Assembly: GCA_027858555.1 (NCBI GenBank)
Contig: JAQICP010000549.1
Location: forward strand, 1 to 11,479
DNA: 11,479 nucleotides
Source of the DNA: Vallitaleaceae bacterium
GTDB taxonomy: Bacteria > Bacillota > Clostridia > Lachnospirales > Vallitaleaceae
Direction of reading: 5' to 3'
The stretch's first letter is position 1; each line of letters opens with the position of its first letter. Below are positions 1 to 7,131 of the stretch, piece by piece. Both the position numbers and the translations under genes were made by a program. Under the pieces are notes generated by a model. It was not told the DNA's origin. It saw only the letters and a list, made by a program, of their open reading frames with translations, and made no database searches.

Positions 1-30
1 GTATCGTATATACCTATCTTGTATTACCTT

Positions 31-879
31 TTAATAAGATAAGTGAGGTTTAAGTTTCTCATAGACTGCATCATCAACAGAAAAATCACCTTCTCCAACA
101 CCTAATTGAATACTTAGACGATTCAAACCATGATAATCGGTACCACCAGAGCTTAGTAATTCATATCGCTCTATAAGGTAATCCAGTTCTTCATGGTTTT
201 CTTTTGTAAAGGTTGGGTAATAGCGTTCGATGCCGTCTAGTCCCTTTACTTTAAGTTCTGCTATGCTTGTCTCTATTTCACCGGCGGTATATCCCTCAAA
301 TCCAATGAGTTTATTATAATGGGCTAGAAATGATAGACCTCCCGATAGCTTAATCATTAACAATGCATCTTCTAAACTAATAAGTTCACCCGACTCATAT
401 CCGATGAGGTCGATGATTTCAATCCATGCAGATGAAATACTAGTGGCATGTCCATATTTCACCAACCACTTCGCTATGGCTTGTCGGTCAAGCCAATTGC
501 CTGATTGAAATTCTAATAGTTCTTCCCATACAACAGGGAAACCTTTCTTTTGTAATTGTTCAATAACTATGGGTAATGCATTATGTCTGTCTGTCTTATA
601 TTTGGTATAAATTCTACTAAACACAGGGTTCTTCGGTTCAATTCCAAGTCCAAGTATGTGGAGTAATCGCCCATTACCATAATCGACACTGAGTTCAATC
701 CCCTTAATCAAGGTAATACCAACCTTTTTGGCTGCTTCATCGGCTTCCTCTAGACCATCAATGGTATCGTGGTCTGTTAATGCTATGGCACTAATTCCGA
801 GTTCTTTTGCTTTTGAAATGATATCAGCTGGTCTGTCACTTCCGTCTGATATATATGAATGTACATGTAAATCAATCAT
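31..879 (-). CDS. PHP-domain metal-dependent phosphoesterase (TrpH/YciV-like)
   Basis: This 282-residue protein has the metal-binding motifs of the PHP (polymerase and histidinol phosphatase) superfamily in the usual order: DLHVHS at 3-8 followed by SDG at 11-13, TDHD at 35-38, Glu62 in GIELS, His74, LAH at 185-187, GIE at 216-218 and TDYH at 247-250. Together these form the multinuclear metal site. Length and motif spacing resemble the TrpH/YciV group, whose E. coli member (RNase AM) acts on nucleotide 3',5'-bisphosphates and 5' ends of RNA. A soluble cytoplasmic phosphoesterase is therefore likely, but the substrate cannot be read from the sequence. No signal peptide or membrane segment is seen. 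The start is supported by AAGGAG 7 bases upstream (887-892) and a matching promoter at 921-948. It is transcribed away from the neighbouring lipoprotein gene and appears monocistronic here. The stop codon is at 31-33, so the gene is complete. The family call is firm; the exact activity is inferred. Confidence 0.93.
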   Translation of the reverse strand: MIDLHVHSYISDGSDRPADIISKAKELGISAIALTDHDTIDGLEEADEAAKKVGITLIKGIELSVDYGNGRLLHILGLGIEPKNPVFSRIYTKYKTDRHNALPIVIEQLQKKGFPVVWEELLEFQSGNWLDRQAIAKWLVKYGHATSISSAWIEIIDLIGYESGELISLEDALLMIKLSGGLSFLAHYNKLIGFEGYTAGEIETSIAELKVKGLDGIERYYPTFTKENHEELDYLIERYELLSSGGTDYHGLNRLSIQLGVGEGDFSVDDAVYEKLKPHLSY

Positions 880-920
880 TGTTATTCTCCTTGCTATTTT
901 ACGATTTCGCGGCTCTTGAT

Positions 921-948
921 TTTATAACTACTCAGCATTACCAATCAA
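921..948 (-). promoter_or_regulatory. Predicted sigma-A promoter of the PHP gene
   Basis: On the minus strand a -35 box TTGATT (943-948) and a -10 box TATAAA (921-926) are separated by 16 bases. Transcription would start near 913-915, giving a leader of about 35 bases that contains the AAGGAG site of the PHP gene. The hexanucleotide tract begins about 17 bases upstream of the -35 box. This is a consensus match only. Confidence 0.5.
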
Positions 949-964
949 TCTATTAATCTTGCAG

Positions 965-1107
965 TTGCTCTGCTATTGTTATTGTCATTACTATTACTAT
1001 TACTATTGCTCTTTCTATTGTTATTGCTATTTCTATTGTTATTGCTATTACTATTGCTCTTCCTATTGCTACTACTATACCTTTTACTTTTACGCTTACG
1101 CTAGCTC
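965..1107. repeat. Degenerate hexanucleotide (TATTGY/TATTAC) tract
   Basis: About 140 bases are built from imperfect copies of a six-base unit read on the plus strand as TAT-TGT, TAT-TGC or TAT-TAC, with TCT-TTC and TCT-TCC variants. Towards the right end it decays into TTT-TAC and GCT-TAC. Nearly every third base is T across the tract, so a plus-strand frame gives an alternating Tyr/Cys string and a minus-strand frame gives alternating Val/Ile/Ala. Neither has a plausible start and ribosome binding site. The divergence between units suggests an old expanded microsatellite under point mutation. It lies just upstream of the PHP promoter. Confidence 0.8.
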
Positions 1108-1148
1108 TAACTCTCCATTATTTACTCAAGGTATTATAGCATCATTTT

Positions 1149-1170
1149 CACCTAAGTACCACCTAAGTAC
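1149..1170. repeat. Perfect 11-bp tandem duplication
   Basis: CACCTAAGTAC occurs twice head to tail (1149-1159 and 1160-1170), followed by a C run. It lies in the gene-free region between two divergent genes. It could be a paired protein-binding site or a slippage product; nothing in the sequence decides between them. Confidence 0.7.
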
Positions 1171-1285
1171 CCCTCGCCTAGGATATTATCACTGCCAATT
1201 CAAAGCTAGAAAAATCACTTCAACCTACTTAAGATGATGTGAATGACTATATAAATCCTAAATAAACAGTAATTTATGTATAATG

Positions 1286-1314
1286 TTTCAATATCATTGG
1301 GTTTATGCTAAAAT
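1286..1314 (+). promoter_or_regulatory. Predicted extended -10 promoter of the lipoprotein gene
   Basis: A -10 box TAAAAT (1309-1314) is preceded by TGC (1306-1308), giving an extended -10 element. A weak -35 TTTCAA (1286-1291) sits 17 bases upstream. A second AT-rich hexamer, TATAAT at 1314-1319, overlaps the end. Either would give a leader of roughly 90 bases before the ATG at 1415. Confidence 0.4.
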
Positions 1315-1414
1315 ATAATTAGATTTTAAGCAAACTGATTATACACACCAAAGTACATTCATTAATCTAATTTTTCATTGTTAATTAACAGTACTAAAGC
1401 TATGAGGAGGCTAT

Positions 1415-3751
1415 ATGAAAAAGATAATATCAATTATACTTACGTTTGTATTACTATTATCATTTACTGGATGTGTTCCAAAGAACTACAGAGAAGGTGT
1501 CAGGACCAAAGGATTCCCGGATGAAATTATCCCTATCGAAAAAAATCTAATAACCTATGAATTTGAAGAAGATAGTAAAAAAGACAAATACACCCTGCTT
1601 GCTGGTAGCGAAGATGATATGGATGATCTCATCGAATATTATCAAGACTACTTTGAAGAGAACGGTATCATTCTTGACAGTGAGGACGAGGGAAGAAAAG
1701 ATTATTCAGCCGAGGGTACCTTTGATGGTTACGAATTTGAGATTACCATTGAAGAACCAAGCGGCAAATATGAAGAAAAACTATATACCTGCATCATCGA
1801 GATTAAACTTCAAGGCAATGGCTCTGATGATGAGGATGTGACCATTGGCGATGAGCCCACTGAAATGACAGCTTCATTTGATTTGGCAACAACCATTGAT
1901 GACCCAAGTCAGTTTATCAATAATGAAGGCGGTACAGTTACTTTAGGCGGTAGTTCAGCTTTAGCTGGTGCAACTGTTACCATCCCTGTGGCATCTATCG
2001 AGCAAGGTATTAATGTAACTGTTGGTACAGTAGAAGGCACACTTGCCAATGCGCCTGCTTCCATGTCCAGTACATTCTTACATCTAGATGTTGAAGAATA
2101 TAGAGGATTTTCACAGCCAATGGAAATCACCATCAAATATGCAAGCACCGTAGAGGGAGCCGAAAAAGCACCGATGGCTGTGTATGTGGATGATAATGGT
2201 GATATTCAACCAATGACCATCAAACATATCGATAAAGCAGCTGGTACATTTACATTCTTGTCCTATCATGCATCATATTTTACTTACTATACTTTAGATC
2301 CAATTGATTCCTATCCAGATAGTTCTGACTCCTATTTCTTGCCAAGTAAAGATGGCTTTAAAGAGGTGAATCAAGGCTCTACTGCATTTAGAGGTGGCGA
2401 ATGCTATGGTATGTCAAGTTTCGCTAAGTGGTATTTCATTAATGCAAAAGAAACCCTGACTGGCGACGGGCTATATAGCAAATATACAGATATTGAGATG
2501 GGTGTGTCGGCTGATGACCCAAGTGATATCATCACGCAACAAGATTTGATTGCCACCATGGCATTCCAATATACAAAAAACGAGTCTCGAGTATTGAATT
2601 TGACAGAAAACCAACATAGTTCCTTAATGGAATTAGACGAAGATGGTAACCCAAAATACTACGTAGCTAATGATGTAGCTGCTAATAGTATTGTCGATGG
2701 GCTATTTTATGGATTCCCTGTTGAAGTCGGCATATACGGACCAGCTGCTAAACCTGGTGGCCACTCTGTTCTAGCTTACAAATACGAAAAAGTTGGTGCC
2801 AAATACCGAATCTACATCTATGATCCTAATTATCCAGGTGATGATAATCAATACATCGACTATGACCCTGCTACAAAAGATTTTGCACTTAGTGGTTACG
2901 CTGATGGCACCCTGGATTTCAGATTGACAACAACTGGTTTTGGTACCTTCACTATAGTGGATGAATACCAGAAGATTATAGATCAAGCCAATGCTAATTT
3001 TGCCAATACGATAGTTAATCTTCAGATTACAAGTCATACATATGGTCAAGAAGTGGCTGAAGGTAAAACGACTTTGACTGGTACCCTTGATACATATAAT
3101 CAATTTGGTGAACAGATTGGCCAATATGTGGAAATCACTAATGAAGATGGTGATGTATTTAAAACCGATCTTACTGGCGACGGTGTCAATCCTGATAACT
3201 TTGCTTTAGAAGTTCCTTTGAAAAACGGTGAGAACTTCTTCTATGTCACAGTATTTTATGTGGATCAGCATGGTTATCATAATCAATTAACAACCGATAT
3301 GAATGATTGGTTCTTAATTAATTCGACAGTAGCTTCTAATATCATATATGTTACCTTAACATGGGATTACCAACCTGATGTGGATCTATATGTAACTGAC
3401 CCAGCTGGTGAAACAGCTTGGTATATGACTCAATATACCTCATCTGGTGGCTATCTAGACATCGATGATACCAGCAGTTATGGTCCAGAGCATTATACCC
3501 TAACGACTGAAAATACTGTCTATTGGGATCAGGGTTATGAAATCAGCCTGCACTACTATACTGGCGAAGGTCCAACCAGTTATTCAGTAACCGTTAGTGT
3601 TAATGAAGGTACTGAGTATGAGTACACCGAAACCTTCACCGGCTATATATCAGCATCTGATATGAATAACGATTCACCAGGTGGCGGTGGCGCTGACTGG
3701 GTTTATATCACTACTGTTTATCCAACTGATACGACAGGTCTTTCACAATAA
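1415..3751 (+). CDS. Lipoprotein with papain-like cysteine peptidase core and DUF2135-like C-terminus
   Basis: This 778-residue protein starts with a type II signal peptide (KK, hydrophobic stretch, lipobox SFTGC with Cys20), so it should be lipid-anchored on the outer face of the membrane. Residues 21-135 form an acidic N-terminal domain I do not recognise. Residues 150-292 look like a beta-rich ZU5-type module, starting with GGTVTL and ending in a TFTFLSYHASYFT pattern. Residues 305-515 resemble a papain-fold cysteine peptidase: GGECYGMS with Cys330, GGHSVLAY with His450 and YIYDPNYPG with Asp470 supply a Cys/His/Asp triad in the right order. Residues 534-635 are probably an Ig-like beta domain. 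Residues 643-730 match the DUF2135/YfaP pattern (VTLTWDYQPDVDLYVTDP, then GGYLDIDD and GPEHY). The start has GAGGAGG 4 bases upstream (1404-1410). It is transcribed alone, with hairpins and a terminator downstream. Its substrate is unknown. The peptidase call rests on motif order, not on a search, and the fold could instead be a transglutaminase or an inactive homologue. Confidence 0.8.
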   Translation: MKKIISIILTFVLLLSFTGCVPKNYREGVRTKGFPDEIIPIEKNLITYEFEEDSKKDKYTLLAGSEDDMDDLIEYYQDYFEENGIILDSEDEGRKDYSAEGTFDGYEFEITIEEPSGKYEEKLYTCIIEIKLQGNGSDDEDVTIGDEPTEMTASFDLATTIDDPSQFINNEGGTVTLGGSSALAGATVTIPVASIEQGINVTVGTVEGTLANAPASMSSTFLHLDVEEYRGFSQPMEITIKYASTVEGAEKAPMAVYVDDNGDIQPMTIKHIDKAAGTFTFLSYHASYFTYYTLDPIDSYPDSSDSYFLPSKDGFKEVNQGSTAFRGGECYGMSSFAKWYFINAKETLTGDGLYSKYTDIEMGVSADDPSDIITQQDLIATMAFQYTKNESRVLNLTENQHSSLMELDEDGNPKYYVANDVAANSIVDGLFYGFPVEVGIYGPAAKPGGHSVLAYKYEKVGAKYRIYIYDPNYPGDDNQYIDYDPATKDFALSGYADGTLDFRLTTTGFGTFTIVDEYQKIIDQANANFANTIVNLQITSHTYGQEVAEGKTTLTGTLDTYNQFGEQIGQYVEITNEDGDVFKTDLTGDGVNPDNFALEVPLKNGENFFYVTVFYVDQHGYHNQLTTDMNDWFLINSTVASNIIYVTLTWDYQPDVDLYVTDPAGETAWYMTQYTSSGGYLDIDDTSSYGPEHYTLTTENTVYWDQGYEISLHYYTGEGPTSYSVTVSVNEGTEYEYTETFTGYISASDMNNDSPGGGGADWVYITTVYPTDTTGLSQ

Positions 3752-3783
3752 TCATACCTATTACTATCAACATAGGGGTATGA
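3752..3783. repeat. Inverted repeat directly after the lipoprotein gene
   Basis: TCATACC (3752-3758) pairs with GGTATGA (3777-3783), and an inner TAT/ATA pair may extend the stem. It begins at the base after the TAA stop. No T run follows, so it is more likely a 3'-end stabilising hairpin than a terminator. Confidence 0.5.
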
Positions 3784-3788
3784 CAATC

Positions 3789-3847
3789 TGCTGTAGAAGA
3801 AAGAGGCTACGCCTCGTCATTCGCGAAGCGAATATTAAGTCTGGCAG
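3789..3847. repeat. Twin-hairpin REP-like element
   Basis: Two perfect short hairpins lie three bases apart: GAGGC-TAC-GCCTC (3803-3815) and ATTCGC-GAA-GCGAAT (3819-3833). A complementary pair CTGC (3789-3792) and GCAG (3844-3847) could close the whole into a branched structure. The segment is more GC-rich than its surroundings, non-coding, and placed between the end of a gene and its terminator, as is typical of repetitive extragenic palindromes. Only one copy is visible here, so its repetitive nature is inferred. Confidence 0.5.
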
Positions 3848-3892
3848 TAACGTTTTCTTTATTTGAAATCGGAGAACTTTCCTATTGGATAT

Positions 3893-3934
3893 AAAAGCCC
3901 GAAACCATAAGCATATATGATTTCGGGCTTTTTG
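3893..3934. terminator. Bidirectional intrinsic terminator
   Basis: AAAAGCCCGAAA (3893-3904) pairs perfectly over 12 bases with TTTCGGGCTTTT (3921-3932), with a 16-base loop. On the plus strand it ends in a T run and would stop transcription from the lipoprotein gene. On the minus strand the hairpin also ends in four T residues and can serve the convergent HIT gene. Confidence 0.9.
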
Positions 3935-3989
3935 AATCTTCAAGATAACTTTCAGAGAATCTTGTTTTGATTCTTATTTCGAATTTTGT

Positions 3990-4412
3990 TTACAATTTTT
4001 CTTTAATTAATTCAATAATCTCATTATATTGCTCATCAGAAAGGTATACTTGATCTGGATTCATCTCAAATACTTTAGTCCATTCAAAATCTTCTTTATA
4101 CTTTGGCACAAGGTGAAAATGCATATGTCGACCCGTGTCACCATATGCGCCATAATTGATCTTATCCGGCTTAAATGCACTATGAAGGGCTTTAGCCACA
4201 CGATTCACATCATCAAAGAAAAGATTCCTTTGTGAATCACTAAGCTCTGTCATATCACCGACATGATCCTTATAAGCTACAATAACTCTGCCTTTATGAC
4301 TCTGCTCTTTAAAAAGCACTAACGTAGATGACTCTAAATCACAGATTTTGATGCCAAATCCAGCTAGTAAATCACCCTCCATACAATACCCACAACTTAT
4401 ATCTTTTTTCAT
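3990..4412 (-). CDS. HIT family protein (histidine triad nucleotide hydrolase)
   Basis: This 140-residue protein carries the histidine triad signature H-x-H-x-H as HMHFH at 96-100, followed by LVPKY. The triad binds the alpha-phosphate of nucleotide substrates, with the middle histidine acting as nucleophile. An N-terminal CGYC pair (Cys7, Cys10) matches the zinc-type CxxC found at the start of many bacterial HIT proteins. Size and layout fit HIT-domain hydrolases acting on dinucleoside polyphosphates such as Ap4A, or on nucleoside phosphoramidates; the substrate cannot be decided here. It is cytoplasmic, with no signal peptide. The ATG is preceded by AAAGAGGT about 8 bases upstream and by a good promoter at 4457-4485. 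It is convergent with the lipoprotein gene, shares its terminator, and is divergent from the transporter gene. It appears intact and complete. Confidence 0.93.
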   Translation of the reverse strand: MKKDISCGYCMEGDLLAGFGIKICDLESSTLVLFKEQSHKGRVIVAYKDHVGDMTELSDSQRNLFFDDVNRVAKALHSAFKPDKINYGAYGDTGRHMHFHLVPKYKEDFEWTKVFEMNPDQVYLSDEQYNEIIELIKEKL

Positions 4413-4456
4413 ATGATGCTACCTCTTTCTCTTATTTTGCCTTCAAATCTATTTTA

Positions 4457-4485
4457 ATAATAGCAGAGTGTCCCGCTTAAATCAA
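4457..4485 (-). promoter_or_regulatory. Predicted sigma-A promoter of the HIT gene
   Basis: On the minus strand TTGATT (4480-4485) and TATTAT (4457-4462) are separated by exactly 17 bases, close to the sigma-A consensus. The leader to the ATG at 4412 would be about 37 bases. No equally good promoter was found for the divergent transporter; TATACT at 4517-4522 is a possible -10 without a clear -35. Confidence 0.5.
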
Positions 4486-4595
4486 TAATATATAGCTCCA
4501 TAATCATACCCTGTGTTATACTACAATTATTCCTATCTCTTAGGTAGCTGATTAGATACAATCTTCATTCTAAATACAACTTCAAGGAGCACAAT

Positions 4596-5546
4596 ATGAC
4601 TTCAAAAAAGAACCGATTAATTCAAGCCTTACCCCTGATATTGCAAGCTTCACTTTGCTGCTTATTATGGGCAACTGCCATACCAACCTTAAAAGTCAGC
4701 TACAAATTACTAAATATCGAGTCCTCTGATATCTATAATCGTTTAGTATTAGCAGGTATGCGGTTTTTAATAGCTGGTATATTGATTACTCTATTTATAC
4801 TAATCAAGGAAAAGAAAGTTACACTAGTAACTGGCAAACAGTGGTTTACAGTTATTATCTTTGGCTTATTAAATACCACCATACAATACCTATTCTTTTA
4901 TAACGGTGTTGGTAATACCGGTGCTATAAAAGGCGTCCTGATCGATACTTCTAAACCTTTGATGGTGGTCATACTAGCGCATTTTTTAACCAGAGATGAC
5001 CGCATATCTTCCAATAAAATAATCGGTCTATGCCTAGGCTTCGCTGGTATAATGTTAGCAAATGTTCAAGTAATTAAGGATGGTGGCTTGGATATTAATA
5101 TGTCACTCCCCGGTGAAGGCTTCTTATTGATTTCATCTCTCGCTTATGCCATAGCTGTTCTATATGGCCGTAAAGCCATGAAGACAATTCAATCTCTTGC
5201 TCTTAATATGCATCAGATGCTGATTGGCTCTATCATCCTTTTAGTTATAGGTCTAATTGGTGCTAATGGCTTTCATTTGGTCTTCACTTTGCCAGTGGTC
5301 GCACTACTTATCTACTCAAGCATCCTATCTGCTGTAGCTTTTGTTGTATGGTATAAGCTGATTCACACATATGGCGCATCTTCTGTGGCTATCTACATCT
5401 TCTTGATTCCTGTATTTGGTGCAGTCATCTCATCTAGTATATTCCCAGAGGAGACACTTACACTAAACCTACTTGGTAGTTTAATCCTAATGTGTATCAG
5501 TATCTATCTGGTTAATAAACGTCGTCCGCTAAAAGAGCAAAGTTAA
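4596..5546 (+). CDS. EamA/DMT-family membrane transporter
   Basis: This 316-residue integral membrane protein has about ten hydrophobic helices in two repeated halves of five, roughly residues 12-155 and 170-308. This is the arrangement of the EamA domains of the drug/metabolite transporter superfamily. The first helix has the family-like pattern CLLWATAIPTLKVSY. Members export or import small metabolites such as amino acids, purines or other organic compounds; nothing here identifies the substrate. The C-terminal tail KRRPLKEQS is positively charged, which suggests a cytoplasmic end. The start is fixed by AAGGAG 6 bases upstream (4584-4589). It appears to be a single-gene unit, convergent with the next gene. 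The hairpin in the gap downstream has its T run on the other strand, so termination in the plus direction is not clear. Confidence 0.93.
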   Translation: MTSKKNRLIQALPLILQASLCCLLWATAIPTLKVSYKLLNIESSDIYNRLVLAGMRFLIAGILITLFILIKEKKVTLVTGKQWFTVIIFGLLNTTIQYLFFYNGVGNTGAIKGVLIDTSKPLMVVILAHFLTRDDRISSNKIIGLCLGFAGIMLANVQVIKDGGLDINMSLPGEGFLLISSLAYAIAVLYGRKAMKTIQSLALNMHQMLIGSIILLVIGLIGANGFHLVFTLPVVALLIYSSILSAVAFVVWYKLIHTYGASSVAIYIFLIPVFGAVISSSIFPEETLTLNLLGSLILMCISIYLVNKRRPLKEQS

Positions 5547-5582
5547 TGAGGCTTTACTAAGCTTTCTAATAATAGTAGATGC

Positions 5583-5614
5583 AAAAAGCACCCGGTGAAT
5601 TAACATCTGGTGCT
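5583..5614 (-). terminator. Intrinsic terminator of the repeat-rich surface protein gene
   Basis: Read on the minus strand, AGCACC (5609-5614) pairs with GGTGCT (5587-5592) across a 16-base loop and is followed by TTTTT. This fits termination of the gene that ends at 5658. In the plus direction the same hairpin is followed by CGTATTAT and would be weak for the transporter gene. Confidence 0.75.
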
Positions 5615-5657
5615 CGTATTATAAATATAAAAAGATAAAGTATACTGTTTCTTCTTT

Positions 5658-7031
5658 TTATTCTTTCTCTTCTTGCACTTCTTGTTCTTTATTCTCTTCT
5701 TGTTGTTCTTCGACATCTTGTGCTTGTTCTCTAGCTTTATCTTCAGCTTTTTCTCTGGCTATATCTTTAGCTATCTTCCTAGAATACAAACCAATGGCAA
5801 TTAATGCACTTAATATCAATAAAAAGCCAATGACAATCTCCGCCCTTGAAGATATTTCGAAAAACCCATTGGACTTTGAATCATCAATTGAATCATTTGG
5901 TAACCCTTGCGGGATACCTGCTGGATCATCTATGTTTATGTCATCTGACCCTTCATCTGAATCGTCATTTGGTCCAGGTACTAGTGCACTCGTTCCATCT
6001 GGCGTACTATTTGGCGTACCTTCTGGTATGCCCTCTGGATCATCTATGTTTATGTCATCATCATCTGCATTATCATCTGAATCATCATTTCCTGGTCCAG
6101 GTATCACGCTTAGTGAGCCGTCTGGTGACCCCTCTGGCAAACCATTAGGCAATCCCTCTGGAATATCCTCAGGATTATCTATATTTTCATTATCATCTAT
6201 CCCATCATCTGGTCCGTCACCTGAATCGTCATCTGGTCCATTACCTAGATCATCATTTGAATCTGTTCCCCCATCATCTAGTCCCTGATTCTCAGGTATA
6301 AAAATCGCTTTAATATACTTGTCACTACTTGGTGCTATTGTAATCTGTTTCGTATAACCTATTGTCATAATCTCATATCCCACATCGGTCACTTCCAGCC
6401 ATTTTTCCAGCTGATAGTTCTCCTTAGGGATTGCTGTAAATACAACTGTATCCCCAACAATGACTTCCTTAATCTCTGGATCTACTGAGCCTATTGAGTC
6501 ATCATTTGACATAGCAACCACTGTAACTGTGTTCAATAAGTTAATCTCTAAGGTAATTTTTTCCATAATTACCGTCTCTATGACGGACTCTCTATAGAAC
6601 CCTTCACCCAGTTCACTATACTTGACTAGGGGTTCGTTCATTAATTCAGCAGCTATTTCTTGGCCTTCTTTAACCCACTGTCCATCGAGATAACTCATCT
6701 CATAATAGATGCCAGGTATGCCAGTTTCCAAAGAAAGCTCATATACTTTCCCAGGGATAGTTGTTGTTCCAATAATTTCTATGGTATGTTTTGAATTCCT
6801 TGCTCCTGTAACAATAATTTCTTCGCCTTTTGCAATCGGAACCGGACCATTACCATCTATAGACAACGTGTAACTATCCACATCATTACGATCACTACTC
6901 CAGTGCACCGTCACCGCGTCTGTCGTAACATCAATCACTTCCGTAGAGATTGCTCCAAAAGAAGGTAATCCTCCCAAAGAAATCATTAATAATGCACAAA
7001 CCATTAACGTAAAATATTTCTTAAAGCCCAT
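5658..7031 (-). CDS. Secreted membrane-anchored protein with acidic Pro/Gly-rich repeats
   Basis: This 457-residue protein has an N-terminal signal peptide (MGFKKYF, then a hydrophobic stretch to about residue 27). Residues 29-102 resemble a fibronectin type III-like beta sandwich (AVTVHWSS, SYTLSIDG). Residues 165-246 resemble the divergent InlB B-repeat (Flg_new_2) family: GSVDP, then GDTVVFTAIPKENYQLEKW, ending in KAIF. Residues 251-384 are low complexity, rich in Asp, Gly, Asn and Pro, with repeats that start NIDNP (283), NIDDP (328) and NIDDP (366); the last two are 38 residues apart. Residues 397-416 form one membrane helix followed by positive residues. Residues 418-457 form a Lys/Glu/Gln-rich, probably helical, cytoplasmic tail. 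The layout suggests a cell-surface domain held off the membrane by an acidic stalk. There is no sortase motif. The start has AGGGGGG 4 bases upstream. It is divergent from glgC. The function is unknown; adhesion or wall interaction is only a guess. Confidence 0.88.
   Translation of the reverse strand: MGFKKYFTLMVCALLMISLGGLPSFGAISTEVIDVTTDAVTVHWSSDRNDVDSYTLSIDGNGPVPIAKGEEIIVTGARNSKHTIEIIGTTTIPGKVYELSLETGIPGIYYEMSYLDGQWVKEGQEIAAELMNEPLVKYSELGEGFYRESVIETVIMEKITLEINLLNTVTVVAMSNDDSIGSVDPEIKEVIVGDTVVFTAIPKENYQLEKWLEVTDVGYEIMTIGYTKQITIAPSSDKYIKAIFIPENQGLDDGGTDSNDDLGNGPDDDSGDGPDDGIDDNENIDNPEDIPEGLPNGLPEGSPDGSLSVIPGPGNDDSDDNADDDDINIDDPEGIPEGTPNSTPDGTSALVPGPNDDSDEGSDDINIDDPAGIPQGLPNDSIDDSKSNGFFEISSRAEIVIGFLLILSALIAIGLYSRKIAKDIAREKAEDKAREQAQDVEEQQEENKEQEVQEEKE
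5921..6058. repeat. 114-bp spaced direct repeat within the stalk region
   Basis: The stretch beginning CTGGATCATCTATG at 5921 recurs at 6035, and the two stay identical for at least 20 bases. The 114-bp period equals 38 codons, so a copy-number change would keep the reading frame. A third, more diverged copy (NIDNP) lies further towards the N-terminus of the protein. This is the DNA trace of internal duplication in the acidic stalk. Confidence 0.75.
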
Positions 7032-7131
7032 GTTTCCCCCCTAATATATAACAAAATTCTAACACATATCAGTAGCAAATTGTATATCGATTCTTAAGAC
7101 TCAGGCTCTCACCTTTTCCCATAAACAATTC

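Larger units (their letters stand above)
880..1414. other. 535-bp divergent gene-free region
   Basis: This stretch separates the divergently transcribed PHP and lipoprotein genes. From left to right it holds the PHP promoter (921-948), a degenerate hexanucleotide tract (965-1107), an extended -10-like TGCTATAAT on the minus strand (1133-1141), a perfect 11-bp tandem duplication (1149-1170) and the promoter of the lipoprotein gene (1286-1314). The lipoprotein leader contains an 8-bp inverted repeat, ATTAGATT (1318-1325) and AATCTAAT (1364-1371), followed by a short T run; this could form a weak hairpin, but the loop is 38 bases. An open frame from TTG at 959 to 1237 is produced by the tract and has no ribosome binding site. 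I see no RNA gene. Confidence 0.6.

Noticed and set aside
965..1107. CRISPR array or clustered direct repeat array
   Set aside because: The unit is six bases with continuous variation; there are no conserved repeats separated by unique spacers.
959..1237. Open frame of 92 codons with an alternating Tyr/Cys sequence
   Set aside because: It starts at TTG without a ribosome binding site, and its composition is produced entirely by the hexanucleotide tract. The rest has no recognisable protein character.
2771..3124. Minus-strand open frame of 117 codons inside the lipoprotein gene
   Set aside because: It is an antisense shadow of a well-supported coding region, with no ribosome binding site or recognisable motif.
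3681..3866. Plus-strand open frame running over the lipoprotein stop into the hairpin cluster
   Set aside because: It is out of frame with the lipoprotein gene, and its end falls in the structured intergenic element, so it is not a plausible gene.
4596..5546. Link of the transporter to glycogen genes or to the peptidase
   Set aside because: The gene stands alone in its own unit, and EamA proteins have many substrates. Position gives no support for a shared pathway.
5794..6288. Long plus-strand open frame rich in Ser, Pro and Gly
   Set aside because: It is the antisense reading of the acidic stalk of the surface protein, kept open by its biased codons. It lacks a ribosome binding site and any domain.
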